The notes under the pieces: generated by a model
The model's input: the letters and a program-made list of their open reading frames with translations, nothing else
What the model was told of the DNA's origin: nothing
The model's database searches: none
Shown here: one piece after another, positions 49,578-63,812 of the stretch
How positions within the stretch are numbered: position 1 is the stretch's first letter
How the letters are laid out: each line of letters starts with the position of its first letter
Made by a program: the position numbers and the translations under genes
Source of the DNA: Loxodes magnus
Taxonomy: Eukaryota; Ciliophora; Karyorelictea; Loxodida; Loxodidae
DNA: 64,000 bases
NCBI GenBank assembly: GCA_946699065.1
Contig: CAMPDV010002442.1
Location: forward strand, 1-64,000
Direction of reading: 5' to 3'

Positions 49578-52393
49578 TTTTATAAAATAAATTTAAAATC
49601 TAGCATTTAATTATTTAAAATTGACTGCTAAATCTGTTCACTAATTGACTACAATTGCTCTATTTTTGCATTTATTGCTTTTTTCTTGCTTATTAAAGAA
49701 TTGTATTTTTCCTATTTAATTAAATGAATGCAAAGAAAATTTTGTTGTCTAAAGAGCAGGAAATGAAGTAAATTTCTGTTTTAAAGGCTTAATATTTCTA
49801 TTTATAAAAATGAATAAATAATAATATATGGAATGTTTCCCCTAAAAATACAAGCTAAAATTAATTAAAGCAATTTGATATTTCTAATAACTAAAACAGA
49901 TTTAAACAAAAAACTACTAAAATCAATCTATGAATATACATGATTAATAGGGAATATCTATTTTGAATAAATCTAGTAGTTTGATAATACTTTAACTATG
50001 CAAATAATTATGTTTTTTTGGTTAAATAAACACTTTTTATAAATTGAAAAAATAATGAGAAAAACTCTGCACAATTAATAAATTTTAAAGGTTTTAATTA
50101 TCTTAATTTAATTAAAAATGCTTGATAATGTTTAATTTGCTAAAGAAATTTAATTTTTATTATAATTAAATAAAAAGTTTCTTTTTAAAAAGCATATATG
50201 AAAGCCTTTAAAAATGCTAATTTCAGAAAGAAGTTAGTGTAGATAATAGAATTAAAATATTTCTTCATACATATTCATGAATGTTTAAGAATGAAAAGTG
50301 GTAACTTTATTTAATTTTTGTATTTATATATAGCAGCATGAATATTTATTTTATTAATTAAATTTACATTCTAAATATTACATAATTAAAAAAATCCCTT
50401 TAGTTTTAGTTTAGAGACAAGTAAAATCTAAATAAATATATAAAATATTATATAATTATTTAGCATGCTTTGAGTAAATGAATTTGTTTAAAATTTTAAT
50501 TAAAAAAGGGACTATTTATGTATAATTTATTAGCTAAGCTTTATATAATAAATAAAAGAGAATAAGTTATATAATTTATTTATTTTTTACATAAATTCCA
50601 GTCAAAGAAAAATATTAAAAATTATTCCATCAAAATATTTAGAAATAAAAGGGTATAAATTCCTAAAATTTTAATTAGAATTATAAAATGTAAATAATAT
50701 ATTCTAGTGCTTACCTTTAAAAAATAATTTAAACTAATTTAGTTAGGAAGAATTAAAATCAATTTATTGAATAAAAAAATAAAAAATAAAATGTTTTACT
50801 AGATAATTTCTTAAATGAGAAGAAATTCTTAAAGATTATAAAACTGATAATTTAGCAACGAATGTAAAATTCTTATAAAAGTAGATTATTAAAGATTTTT
50901 ATGTATTTAGAAGTCGTAAGCAATGAATTTCGATATTATTAATCATTTAAATCAAAAAGAATAGGATGTAGAATGGAGCAGTGTATATAGAAATCTTAGT
51001 AAACTCAAATTATTTTAATAGAAGATTATAAAAATAAAATTGATGACCGTTCATTTAAGAATCACATACCAAAAATTTTATAGTTTGTTTATAAGAGTCA
51101 TAAAATCTCATAAATTTAAATTAATATGAACAATAATTAAAAAAAACAATTTATCTTTAAAACACTTAAATTTAGATAAAAATTTATTATTTTATAGTCT
51201 CTGAATATAATTATTTGTAAGCTTATAAAAAATATTTATTAGTTTTGCTTTAACTAATATCTTTAATATTTATACTTTATTTTGAAATAAGTTAAAATAA
51301 AAATAAAAAGTTGTAGATAAATCTAATTACCTTATATTAAGTAATAATAAAAGAAATTTAATTTTAATTTATTTATAAAAATATTATTAAATCATATCCA
51401 TAAACAAAAATTAAATTAAAATATGAACCAACTAAAGGAAATATAGATCTATTAAAAGTAAAAAAATCACCTAAGTTTAAATTCATACTCTTTTGATATA
51501 TATTATTACTCTTTAATTCAGATTTTAAATAGATAAAATAGATTAATTATTATAACCTTACGATGCATATGACTATTTTTTAATTTAAATCACACAATTA
51601 TTTCAATTATTTATAAAAGAAAATTATTCTTAGTAATATAAATATCTTTTTAATAATCAATTAACTCATAAAATAAAAAACCAATTAAATGAAACAATTG
51701 ATGGATTAAAAGCATAATATTCAATTCTTTCAAAGATTTAATTTTTAACTGCTCTCATAAAAATTTTCCATTATTTTGACTTTAAAATCAAAGAATTAAT
51801 AAATAAAAATGATTATAGAGCGCGTAGCACCTCATTGGCGCACAGCTCTTTCAATATTAATATTTAATCTAAATGTCTAAAACTAGAGAGATAGTGTATT
51901 TTATAACCTGACTGCTTTCAATACCAGCATATCATTATTTTCTGAAAAAGAATCTCTTATATTTGAGTTTATTGTTCTATTTCCATTAGGTAGTTTTGTT
52001 ATTTCGTTGTTATTGCTTATAGTTACTGGAATTTTACATTTCTTTACGGTCAATTATATTTATGAATTTTTCCTAAATTTGCTACAGGGGAAGGTTTAGA
52101 ACTAATTCCTATCTTGTAAAGAGTTTTCAGATTTTAAATTTCCATAGAGTTAATTAAATCATTAGTTCGTTAATAAAGTTCCCTGATAGCCTTTGCTAAT
52201 TCTTAGTTTTTTATCTAAAGGAGTTAAAAACCGTAGGCAACGTCCTGTTACGAGTTATATGGCTTTGTTGGAGAGATCTACTAAATTTGTGTCCATTTTA
52301 TAATAACACTAATATAATATAAACCTTACCTATATAAAGTATGTAGATTTCAAGATTAGTTACGTTAACTATTAAATGCTAAATTAAAAAAAA

Positions 52394-53945
52394 ATGGAAT
52401 AATAGGTCCGTCTTTCAAAAAACTAAATAAGGAAAGCAAGAAAGCAAGCGACGAAAGAGGAACTAAAAAAATAAAAACAATAATAAGAATCTAGCTCTTC
52501 ACCTGAAGGAAAAATAATGATAGGTCCAGCTGAGTCAATTAATCCACAAATTTAGAGTAACGACTTTCTTCAAGATTAAATTGAAAATTGAAAGCAATGA
52601 TCACTAAATAAGATGAAATGATATTCAATTACGGAGATCGAATTCGAGAACTTATGGATTGCATCGAAGATTAAAACAACGAATTAAAAATATTGAGAAG
52701 CTAGCTAATAAAAAGTAGTTTAGTTACAGAATAGTAATTATGAGAAATGTCATAATCAAATTTTAAATAATCTCAATGCATTGTTAAAGAAGAAACTCCA
52801 ACACAATTTTAGAATACATAATAATAATAATTAATTATAGTGATTCCACCTATCAATAAGGTTCGTCACTTTTTAAAGTTTAATAGTTTTGTTAAAATTT
52901 CCATTTCCAGTCTTCTTCTGGGTCTTCTTCTCGAAGCACATATCTATCTGTGCTGTGTTCTCCCTTTTTTATTTTCGTAATCTTGCTTCAATCAATCTTT
53001 ATTCCAAGCATTTGTTCATTTCTTCTTTGTCCTACTATAATCACGTCTTCTAGAATTTCATGCCCTGCGTACATCTTTCTTCTATAAATTCTTCCTTCCA
53101 TAGTGCAATATAGTTACTTATGGTTCTTCATAGCTTTAAATTTTCTGCTTTCTGTTTTTATTGGAATTAGAAGCAGCTTCTAACTTTGTGTCCTGGTCTC
53201 TTGCAGTATCAGCATCGCAGTATTTTCCTATAGGGAATATCTTTTATTGCAGGCTGTTTCTCCACATCCATAGGATCATTCCCCTGTATATTTTGGAAAA
53301 ATATGCTTTCAGTTAGTTCTGCGAATTAGTCGAATTTTTTCTCTAGCTCTTCTATTTTGTTGTTTCCTGTCTATTTATTTTAATTTTTCATTTATTCTTA
53401 TTAATTGTACATCAGGTGCTCTATTTTTCTTTCTAGTTCTTGAACTGTTCTTAGGAGGTTGAAATTTTCTTATTACAGCAATTGGAGTACTTAAAATATA
53501 TTTTATTGCTTGTAAGATGAATCCTTTTGAGAAGAGGTTTTTTACAAGAAGCTTTCCATTTTTTCTTATAATAAAATAAACCTAGTTAAGATAGGCTAGT
53601 ATGGATTTAACTAAAAGAATTGAACAACTGGAAAATAAAATTTTTAAAAAGAAGAACACTGAAAAATAAATAAAAAATTGTTGGTATTGCTATTCACGGA
53701 ATCACTTACTAAGACACTGCAAAGAATGAAAGAATTTACAGATAAGAGAAGAGCAGAAAACATGAAGAGCTTTAAATAAACTATGGATTACTGAAAATGG
53801 AGTTTACAGACAAAAACTTTTAATACGCAACAAAGAAAATTAATAGTGGTAACCATCCACTTACAAAAAAGGTCGGGGAAGACTTACCACGTAAAAAATT
53901 CGTCTGCTGGTACCTGGAAGAAAGCCCAGGGATAGCAAACTTTTA
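52394..53945 (+). mobile_element. Element G with nested H, right-arm copy
   Basis: Mirror of 18145-19700, with H on the minus strand at about 52845-53565. The G knuckle CWYC is at 53679-53690 with TGG for Trp; the next Trp codons (CKEW, KTW) are TGA. The tail hairpins are well preserved at 53835-53935. Confidence 0.7.
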
Positions 53946-54169
53946 TTTGACACTAAGTTCATTTATTATTATTATTAAATGCTAAATTAAGTAACTACTT
54001 TTCTTAAGATACTTTAAATAATTAATATATTGGCTTCATACTTAGCACTATCTAAGAATTTTTATTATTTCTCTTATATAATTTATTGATTCAATTTCTC
54101 AGTATAATTAGATACTTTGTGTCTGCTATTAGAATATAAAATATAAATACATTTATTTAGATTCAATTA

Positions 54170-55110
54170 AACTTATAAGTGTTATCCATTATTTAATCTC
54201 AACTCTGTCCAGAAAAAGTAGCTCATACTCCCTATTGTTTTTCAAAATGTTTGAAATTTCTGATTTTTGAGAGTTTGTGAAATAGAGTTTCTCCAGATTT
54301 TCTTCCTTTCATTTCCAGTCTTGGATTTTTCGTATCTTTCTTGGTGTTATATATTGCGGCGTTTAGACTGCAATACATTTTATACAATCTGACTTCTTCT
54401 CGTTTTCTTCCTTTGCTGTCCTTAAATTCAATAATTCCATTTTTTCTCTTATGATTTCTAACTATTTCGCTACAGTGTCGAGCTCTTCTGTATTAGAAGT
54501 TTTTCTCTTTTAATCTTTATAATTTCTTTAACAAAAGTTATTCTTTAGATTTCACATTCATTACTATACTATAATGTTAATCTACTTTAGCCTTTGTTTT
54601 AATTAACGTAACTCGTCTTTCATTTTGGCTACGCGTTCATTTAAATGGACTTAGACTAGATTTGTGTTATTCTAAATATAGAAGAAAGCATCCATCTTGC
54701 GTTCATAGTAATTAATTCTTGCGCATCTTGTTGATTTTTCTCCTTAAACTTTCTGAGATTTTCTGGCTAAGATACTATAGCATCTATACTTCTTCATGGA
54801 GGCTAAAGATCTTTGTGCAGGTTAAGAAATATTTAATTGCTCAGTTCCAGAATCGAATATCTGTACTTCCTGATACATAATTCGTGTTCTTTCTACGAAA
54901 TTTCTTCAGTTATTTGCATTCCCAACGTTTGTTATTTAGTAATTTTATGTTTTATCTTATCCCCTCATTGGTAGATTAAGGGATATTAGGTTCTTTAAGT
55001 TGGTCAACTAAGTTTTAAAGGGTTTGAAGAAAGTTTCATCTTTTGAAATGTAGACACAGATATGAGTAATGATGGTTCTTTCTTTTCTTCTAATTTAGGA
55101 TAAAAGCCTT
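54170..55110 (-). mobile_element. Element X, right-arm copy
   Basis: Mirror of 16986-17960, equally degenerate. Confidence 0.5.
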
Positions 55111-55505
55111 TTAGTAGCAAAGTTAAATTTGTATTCTATTTGATTTATAATAAAATGAAGAGCTAAGCATTTCTTAAACTACTTAAACTCTATTACTAAA
55201 GCATAATCTATAATAACCTGCTCAGATATGTTTTCTAACTAAAATAAATAAATCCTAATAAACTTGCAATTGAGAGAAATAGAGATTTATACTAAGAGTG
55301 TAAATTAAAAGAGACTGTAGTTAAGTTTATAATTAGTATTCATAAATTAATAATTATTAACTTAGATACTTGAGTAAGTTATCATATCTTATTAAATTAT
55401 TTAATCTAAATGTATGGATTATTTATGCTCATATATTTATATAAATCTAATAAAAGCTAACCATAAATCATATATTTAAGCTCTATTTTTTAGTATTCTA
55501 TATAA

Positions 55506-57120
55506 ATGAAATATTTTATATTTATCTTGCCTTCATCGTTTAAAGTGTTCCATTTCTACCCAGATTCTATAGCCAAGGAATCGACTCTTACAACTGTTAC
55601 CTAGATTAAAGCACGTTTGAGCAGTATCTGAAACTGAACATTTTCGATTTCACTTATTAGTAGTAATAAACTACTGAGGATGAACTCTGACTAATTCCTG
55701 ATAAAGCTGAGTAGTTGATTTAGCTGCTTGTTCATTTGATACCCAAGTTTAATAGTTTAATAGTGCTTATGAATGAAGAGATTCTAAATTTTCTAAATAT
55801 TTCAGTGGATGGCAATATGCAGTTGCTTAAAGTTCATGATGAAGATTTAATTTTTTTAGTTCTGCTTTTTCTTATAATGATAAGTATTAAGAATATGTAG
55901 AAGACACTAAAGCTTATAGTATTTCAAGCATACAAGTAAAATAAGCTTGTGAGGCTTATTAATTATCAATAGACTTTTAAAATCATAATCTGACAAGCAG
56001 TTTCAAAAAATCCATATATAAATTAGTAAATTCTACTAACCCTAACATTACAATAAATTAGCTATATGATAAGTATGGGAGCTTCTATATTTGGTAGATA
56101 ACATACGGAGCTATCTTATAAGAAAGATATGATATTAAAGCAGAAGATATGAAGTTTTTACAAAAGTAAAGTATTGATATTGACTATGCAGCTAGTTAGA
56201 CATTTATATTAACAATGGTTGGAGATTTAGTTAAATTTATTAGGAAAACTCCTAATAAAATTTAAATCAAGCTATTTCTTAAAGTTAAACATTTAGTTCA
56301 CGAATATATAAGAAAACTAAAATACAAAAAGGATCTGTTCCTCTAACTGACTAATAAAAATGGTTTTAAAATGTGAAGACTAATCCCACTCCTATTAGAT
56401 ACCAAATGAAACCTATCTGAGAACTAGTTAACTAAGATAATTTCCCATAACTTTAAAGTTAGGAAATTGATTTATTATAAAAGCAATTCATTGATGCTTA
56501 TTTGTATAGAGCTGCTTATCTTTAACCTCCAAAAATTAACTAAAACTATACTTCCAACATTACTTAGAACACTCCTTAGAACACTTCTTAGATAGTAAAG
56601 ATAAAGGAATTAAGCGATATTATAAGTGTTACCAATTTAAATGGGAAACCTAATTATAATGGAACTGATTATATTGATTTGAATATATCAAATGCCTACA
56701 CTTTAGATTCAATCACTTTCTTTTTTAACTTTTAAGTTCCTTTGCTGGATGCAATAAAGATGCTGCGTTTTTATACATGTTTCTTTAGGGTACTTAAATT
56801 ACTCTAAGAAACTAAGAAGGGGAATTATTTTAAAGAGTCCCTATAGGAAAAATTTATTCATCCAATCAAAGCATCACATTTAAATTATAAAAAGACGAAA
56901 ATATAACACAAAATGAGAGTTCAAGGAGACGGTGATCCATACAAAAAATAATAATAGAAACAAATTAATAAAGAGTTTTATAAACACCTTTTGAAGTTCA
57001 GAATCTTTGCAGTAACGAACCTTTCGATAAAACTTTTTCATTTGCAAACAAGAAATTAATTGGATTTTCAGGAGGATACACTTTTTATTTGGGTATTGGG
57101 TGGAGGTAGACTGTGCTGAA
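55506..57120 (+). pseudogene. MACPF/jacalin-type gene, right-arm copy (fossil)
   Basis: Mirror of 14960-16581 with the same signal peptide start, MACPF region and jacalin-like C-terminal region. Compared with the left copy it looks broken, with several breaks. Confidence 0.6.
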
Positions 57121-57580
57121 GTTTTTATATTACGATTCTTAACTTTAAAATTAACATTTTTATGATCTAATTTTAAGAAAAATACTTATCTTTATAAAAT
57201 AAAGAGTATAACTATTTTAATTCGGTATATTTTACCATCATTTAACCATCCTTTAAGATGAAGTTAAATCTGTTTTAAAGTATTATGTGAGTTACTTTTA
57301 ACTTCACTTCAAAATTTACTAAATTTTATTATTTAGCATAGTTTCTATGGTATACAGTTAGGAAATATTTATTTGAAATTAGATAAAAAAAGCAGTTTTC
57401 TAACATCGGTTAAGATATTTATAGTTCTATTTATAAACTAAATTTAATGTAACCTTCTGAATATAAATTCTAGTTCCTACTTTGTATGAATTACTTTTTA
57501 GTAAAAATACTATTGACATTTAATTAAAAGGAGTTATAACTTAAGCAATTAGTTTATTATAAAATACTTTATCCTTCATT

Positions 57581-57929
57581 AATATTAAAAAATCTTCTTA
57601 TGTTTCTTGTTAAATTCTAGAGGTCCGATGAGTTATGTCAGCTTCTCCAAATGGGGAATCTTATTATTAAAAATTATTCTAAAATCTTGAGTCAAATGCT
57701 TCAGTCTTCTTGAATAAAGTCTAAATAATAATTAGTTATTAAGTCGGTAATTAGAAGGCCCGTCAGTCAAACTTTCATACTGCTGGAAAGAACCCTCGGG
57801 GTAAGTTAAGTACGTCTCAACAGAGCTTATCCACCCTTCCCCGTGGTAGCATCTAGTGCGAGATTACTCGCAATGCAGTATAAACTGCACTAGATTTACC
57901 TAGTAGTTTGGCTGACTCGTCCGTCATCC
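57581..57929 (-). repeat. Family D, right-arm copy, 5' part
   Basis: Mirror of 14160-14505; its tail is at 51817-51865, split off by the same 5.7-kb block. Confidence 0.7.
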
Positions 57930-59465
57930 ATTTGATTTGATAATAATAAAACAGAATTTGATTGTAAAAATTGAATTAATTTAAGTTAATAATTTATAAA
58001 TTAGAAAATGAAATAAAATTATATGCATATAGCAAATATATTAGAAATACATTGCAGCAACAAAGCGTTTATACATCTTTCAAATAACAAAAATTTAAAT
58101 AATAAATAGCAATAAGTTTAACTTTGAAGAATAGGCTACTTTTACTATAATTATAAAAATGAATATAAAACATTATTAATTTGTATAGCTTTAAATTTAA
58201 CAACTCTAAAAATTGTATTTATTAAATAAATAAATTTATTCTTTTAAGCAATAGCGTAAATAAAATAATGGGAATAAAGTTTTAAATATAAAAATAAATT
58301 TTATATTTAATTAATTACTATTAATATTAATTTAAATAAGTATAGGTATCATTTTTAATATATATTATCGAAGCTTTAAGTAGATTAGTTAGTTATTGCT
58401 TATATCTTAACATTTAATTATTTTATTTTTTATTATTAACAATAAAATAATTAAATTATAACATGATCAAAGAGATTTAAAAAGACTAATAGCTTTTACA
58501 AAATTTTAAGAAAGTTTTCATAAGTTAAGGCAAATAATTAAATTTAAAAGTAAAAGCTCCAAATTTTTAAAGATTAGCTAAATATTAAATAACATGATGG
58601 ATCTTATAGATTATGTTAATAAAGCTTAAAATTTATTTCGTAAATACAATAAATAAACAATTAATGAAAATTTGAGCTACTTCAAATTTTAAAAAGAATC
58701 AGATCTAATTTGTTTATATTCATTTACAGAGTTTAATTCACATAAAATAGAAAAATTAAATAGCATATATCCCATTTATTTACTTGTACTTTTTAAATTA
58801 TTTAGAATTTCAAGGGATTTATTAAATTTTAATGGATTTCTAATTAAATTTTTATAAAATTAAGAAACTTAAAATTATACTTAAAAATAATTTTAAGCAA
58901 GAAAATTTAAGGCAATTCATCTAAAATTTCTAACTTCTTGCAATTTTTTATTTTAAAGTCTTTCTCAAATAGAAAATTATGAATTTTTAAGATTTTTTAT
59001 GAAATGAAAATAATTAAAAATAATTACATATAATGCTAATATATTAAATATTTCAATACATTTCTAGATTATAATATATTAGAATAATATCAAAAGACCG
59101 TTTTTATTTTTGAGAATTTCGCATAAAATAATAAAAAATTGTAAATTTAACATACTACTTAAAATAAATTTTTTGGAAAATTAAAAATATATTAAAAGAG
59201 AATAGGAATTAATTAATTTAACTGATTAAATCAAAGTAAATGATATATTTAAAAATTTTAATATAGAATTTAAATAATTTATTAATTATTAAAATAGTTG
59301 ATTATTTAGCTATTAAAAACTATTAAAATTTGAAAAAAAACGATTAAAAGAATATTATATTATAAACTTTATTAAAAAATTAATAAATTTAACTACTTTA
59401 TACTTATTTATTCCATCTAATTATTTTTACTAAGAAAAATTAATTTTTTAATATTTCTTTATTAT

Positions 59466-60425
59466 TATTATTAAAATAATTAAGTTGGCAATTTTTGAGG
59501 ATTTTCACCTCTTCATGCCGATCCCAGATTGCTCCGGATTAAAAAAAAGTTTATAGGTCTCTACTCTTCTCCCACCCATTTGTTCTTGTTGTCTCTAACA
59601 ATGTCTTCAGTTCAGCAAAGGTTTCTTCCTATAAATATTTCCAAGTTAGTTCATGAATAGTCTCTCTCTAATTTTCCTTTGTTATAGTTGTCATTTTCTT
59701 TTGCTACCCTTGCTGCTTCCTCTATTTTCTCCAATACTGGTTCTTAAAATTTAGGAATTATTCACATCTTCTTCATAGATGTTTCTCTGAATTACAATAG
59801 TAGCACCTTTTAACTACTTGATTGGCTTACCTTCTTCTTCTTGTCAATCACCTCTATCAACATTGGATCACCTCTTTGCTCATTAAGTTTCATTTGCTGT
59901 TGCACCTTCTCTTCTATTTCTCCAAGCTTGTTGTCCAGCTCCGTCTGTTTCTATTGCTAATTTTAGGATTATCAGTTCTGACTCTGTGATATGCTCCAAA
60001 ATGCACTTAATTCCCTTTCTTAGGACATAAGTCTTTCTCGATTTCCTCTTGCTTGTTCAGATTCTCCATTAGCCTGTCGTTGTCCTTCTTTAGTCTCTTG
60101 ACCTCTTCCTGGAGATTTAGTACAACTTGGATGAGCTGTTCCATGCTCATCTGGCCAGAAGGATTAAATTCCGACACCTCCTGGTGTAAAACAGACTTTG
60201 CCTGCTTTCTAGGCTTCTCTAGTGAAGTCGGTGTTTCAGTATGCTTGCTTTTCTGAGCCTTCTTCTGTTCTTCTTGTTAAATTCCCAGGTTGTTAATATT
60301 AAGAAAAAGGTTAAAAGTGTGAAGAAGACGACATCCAAGAAGTGGTTTCCTGCTTCCTCCCTTCCATTTTAGCTTAGGAAGAGGGTGATATAGAAGCCTT
60401 TCTTGAAACTTTGCACCATTTTATT
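59466..60425 (-). mobile_element. Element F, right-arm copy
   Basis: Mirror of 11658-12620, starting at ATG 60419, with the same internal frameshift as the left copy. Confidence 0.72.
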
Positions 60426-61213
60426 TATATTTCTTTATTAAAGATAAGAAATTATATACGTTTATTAAAGTAATCATTATTTCTTATTAAATTTATTACA
60501 ATTTTTATCATTAAAAATAATTAAAATTAGTGCCAAAATAAAGAAAAAAAATGTTAATCTTTCTATTTAACTTTTAAAAATAAACTTAGCTATAATGAAA
60601 TTGATAATATTTTATTAATAGCTGTAAAAAGTGCATTAAAAATAATAACTTATAATTTATTTTAAGATTAAATTTGTAACTATTTTAAAGTTTTAATTAA
60701 AATAGTAGATTTTATTTTATTTTAACTTGATAAAATAAAAGTGATTTTAAACTCTTATCAAATTATATCTGTTATATAACTTATTTTTTATATTTTACAA
60801 CTGCATCTTTAGATTTATAATTTTTTAATTTTTGCAAATATTAGTATAATGATATTATATAAAAATAGCAATAATTAATTTTTCTTTGTAAATACTATTT
60901 TATATATGTAATAAGATAGTAGTATATTCTTTAGATATTTATTATCGATAATGAAAATTCATTTATTTTATATTTCTAAATTATTTTAATCACAGCTAGT
61001 GATTTAAAATAATTAATATTTCTTTTAGTTTTATTTTCTTAAAATTAAACATGAAATTTCAAAGTAAGGCAATTTTAAAGATTTAATTTATTTACTTATT
61101 TAAACTTTTATAGATAGTAAACTAAAAATTTAATATTTTAAATTATTTTTTATTCTTGTATTAAAGAAAAATGTTTGATAAATTTTCTAATTATTTCAAA
61201 TAGTACATAAAAT

Positions 61214-61663
61214 TAAAATTAAATTAAGTGTTAAGGAAGGTACTGCTATCTTAATAGATGCCTAACTGATGTGTGTTAAGTGCACATCATCACTAATATT
61301 TTCTTCTTGTTTATGTCTTTTTGGGCTTTCTTATCGTCTCGCCTGGACCCATTTCTCGGCTTATAGGCGAATATCGCCATCCAGTCCGTCTTCAACTGGT
61401 AGAAACCGTCAATCTGCCTAGGTAGCTCCTAAGAGGTGGAGAGATCACTCCAAGGTGGCATCTCGGTCTGAGTTAGTAGGAGGTGTAATTGAGTCCCTTA
61501 GTTGGGAAGTCCAAGGATGAATGCACAAGTTGTTGAGGGAAGGTATTTAAGCCTTTCTGTGGCTTATTTCTCAGCACGGGGGATTGCATCTTCATCGCAA
61601 GTCCCTTTAAACCTGCTGAAGGTCCCTTGTGCATCTCAGGTCCCATTTCCACCCTCTTTAATT
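61214..61663. repeat. Short repeat S1, right-arm copy
   Basis: Mirror of 10421-10868, with the long flanking direct repeat preserved. Confidence 0.65.
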
Positions 61664-61814
61664 TCAATTATTTAAAATAGTACATAAAATTAGAAAAATT
61701 CTAGAATAAATTTAAAGAAATAAATAATATCTATAAAGTTTAGGGGCATAATTTAATTAAAATAATTAAAATAATTATATTCTTTTAATTGTAATTATAA
61801 CCTTATTTAAATAA

Positions 61815-62645
61815 TATAAAATGGCTTCTAAGAAATAACAGAACTTTGAACAAAACATTTAAAAAATAAAAAAGCGAAATAATTACAATGAGTGAAAGTG
61901 AGAAATATGATTGATACGACGAACATTAACCACTTGGAAATCCAGAACTAAAAAAACTTCCGACACAAACTCAAATAGAAATATTATCTAAGTCATTAAA
62001 AGAGTTTATGTTTAAAAATAGATACCTCACTGATAAAGTAGAAAAATTAGAAAAACTAATAACGTCTTTACTTGAGAAACAATATTAATCATCATAAGAA
62101 ATAGAAGACAAACTGGAGCAAAGAATTCTTTAAATTTAATAATAAATTCAGGTTACACTATTTTCGATTTAACAGAATTAATCAGATCCTATGGAAATAG
62201 AAAATGAAGCCTCAAATTAAAATAAACAATAAACGTTTATTTAAAATAAGTAGTAAATTTAAATTAAATAAGTGTTACAGGAATAATAGGTTAAAAGAGA
62301 ATAAAATACTACGTGTGCAATAAATAACACCAATGAAAATACTGCTACTAACTAAGCGAAATTTAAAGAAAGAATAAATAAGATATTTTTAGAAAACTAT
62401 TTAGATATATCCAACATAAAGCGGAAAAATTTATAGAAAAAAATTCTTTAATTCAAATCTTAATCCTTGGAGAAATAATTAGGAACGCTAAATGCAAGAT
62501 GAAGACTATTCAGACGATTAAAGGATGGTGCGCTAATGAAGTGCTACACCGCCTAACTAAGCCTAGTAGAAATTCAAGACAAACTAATGGAGACAAGCTG
62601 ATAGAATAGGTTAGATGGCTGACTACTAAGGCTTTAACAAAGCTT
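61815..62645 (+). mobile_element. Element E, right-arm copy
   Basis: Mirror of 9410-10268, ATG at 61821. Small deletions near the start and before the knuckle break the frame that is intact in the left arm. The tail hairpin is at 62522-62552. Confidence 0.7.
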
Positions 62646-62867
62646 TTTAACTTTAACTTTTTTAAGTGAATCTTTTTTAATTAATTATTATAATTAAATT
62701 TTATAGATTTAATTATAATGAAAACCTTTATGCATATTTTATTTTTTTATTATTTTCTTAATATAAATAAAAAATAAAAAATAAAAAACTCAATAAATTA
62801 TAGTCGAAATAAAGAATAAATTAATGATAGTGCCTAAAATTAGGTTCTAAAAATCTGCAGAAGTTAT

Positions 62868-63812
62868 GTTGTACTAAATTAAATTAAAAAGTTTAAATTG
62901 GAGTTTAGTGAACTTGGAGGACTTTCAACCTCGTGTTCACAGGACTAGTTTGATAACCCTGGCTAGAACCAGCTTCCTTCAGAACTCTTTCTTCAGTAGC
63001 CTTGGATTGTGTACCACTTCGGTTTGTAGATTTGACCTCCTGACGGATAAAATTAGTTACAGAATTCTCGTCTAATCTTATCCTAAAATTAGTACTATTA
63101 TTTTTCTTATTATTTTCTATTCCAGTACTATTATTTAATTAATTTCAATTTCTAACATTGTCTATATTTATGTCCAGTTTGTTTGCATACAAAGTATCTT
63201 GGCTTATTCTTAATTCATTTCTTGTCTGGACTCCTCGTAATGTAGTAGTTCCTTCTATGTCCATTGATCTTGAATTGTTCCTAACTTTGAATTCTTACTA
63301 CTGTTGCTACTTGCTGTTCTCTTCAAGCACAGTTGTTCTCTGCTGCAGCAATCCCATTTCCCTGAAGAAAGTGTTTTTCTCTCGATCGTAGACTTCCCAG
63401 AAGCTTTCTTTCCATTCCTTGAGCTCAGTAACTTGATTTTTTAGAGCTCTATTCTCTAATCATAACCTCTTTACTTCCTCCTTCAGGTCAGCGAATGCGA
63501 CTAAAATTTATGCCTGTTCTTCCTGGAACTATGGCATCGCAAACTCTCGCACGGCTGCTGCTTCTTGCGTCTTCAGCACCTTTCTAGGTCCTTCCTCTTC
63601 AGTTGGTGTCATCGGGGGTAGCCTTTTGGCGCTTTTACCCCATCTTTTAGGTTGGTCTGGAAGTTCCTAGTTGAGTCTATTATTCTTGAAGGTTTTGAGA
63701 GAAGATTATTTCTAGGAAGAAGATGTATGAATTAAAGATGAGGGTTCTTACTTTCTCTTCCCTTTTTAGGAGGTGGTATAAAAGCCTTTCTTGAACCCTT
63801 CTAGCATTTTTT
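62868..63812 (-). mobile_element. Element C1, right-arm copy
   Basis: Mirror of 8248-9194, ATG at 63807, with the target duplication at 62852-62867 and 63813-63828. It shares the frameshift of the left copy, so that break predates the arms. Confidence 0.72.
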
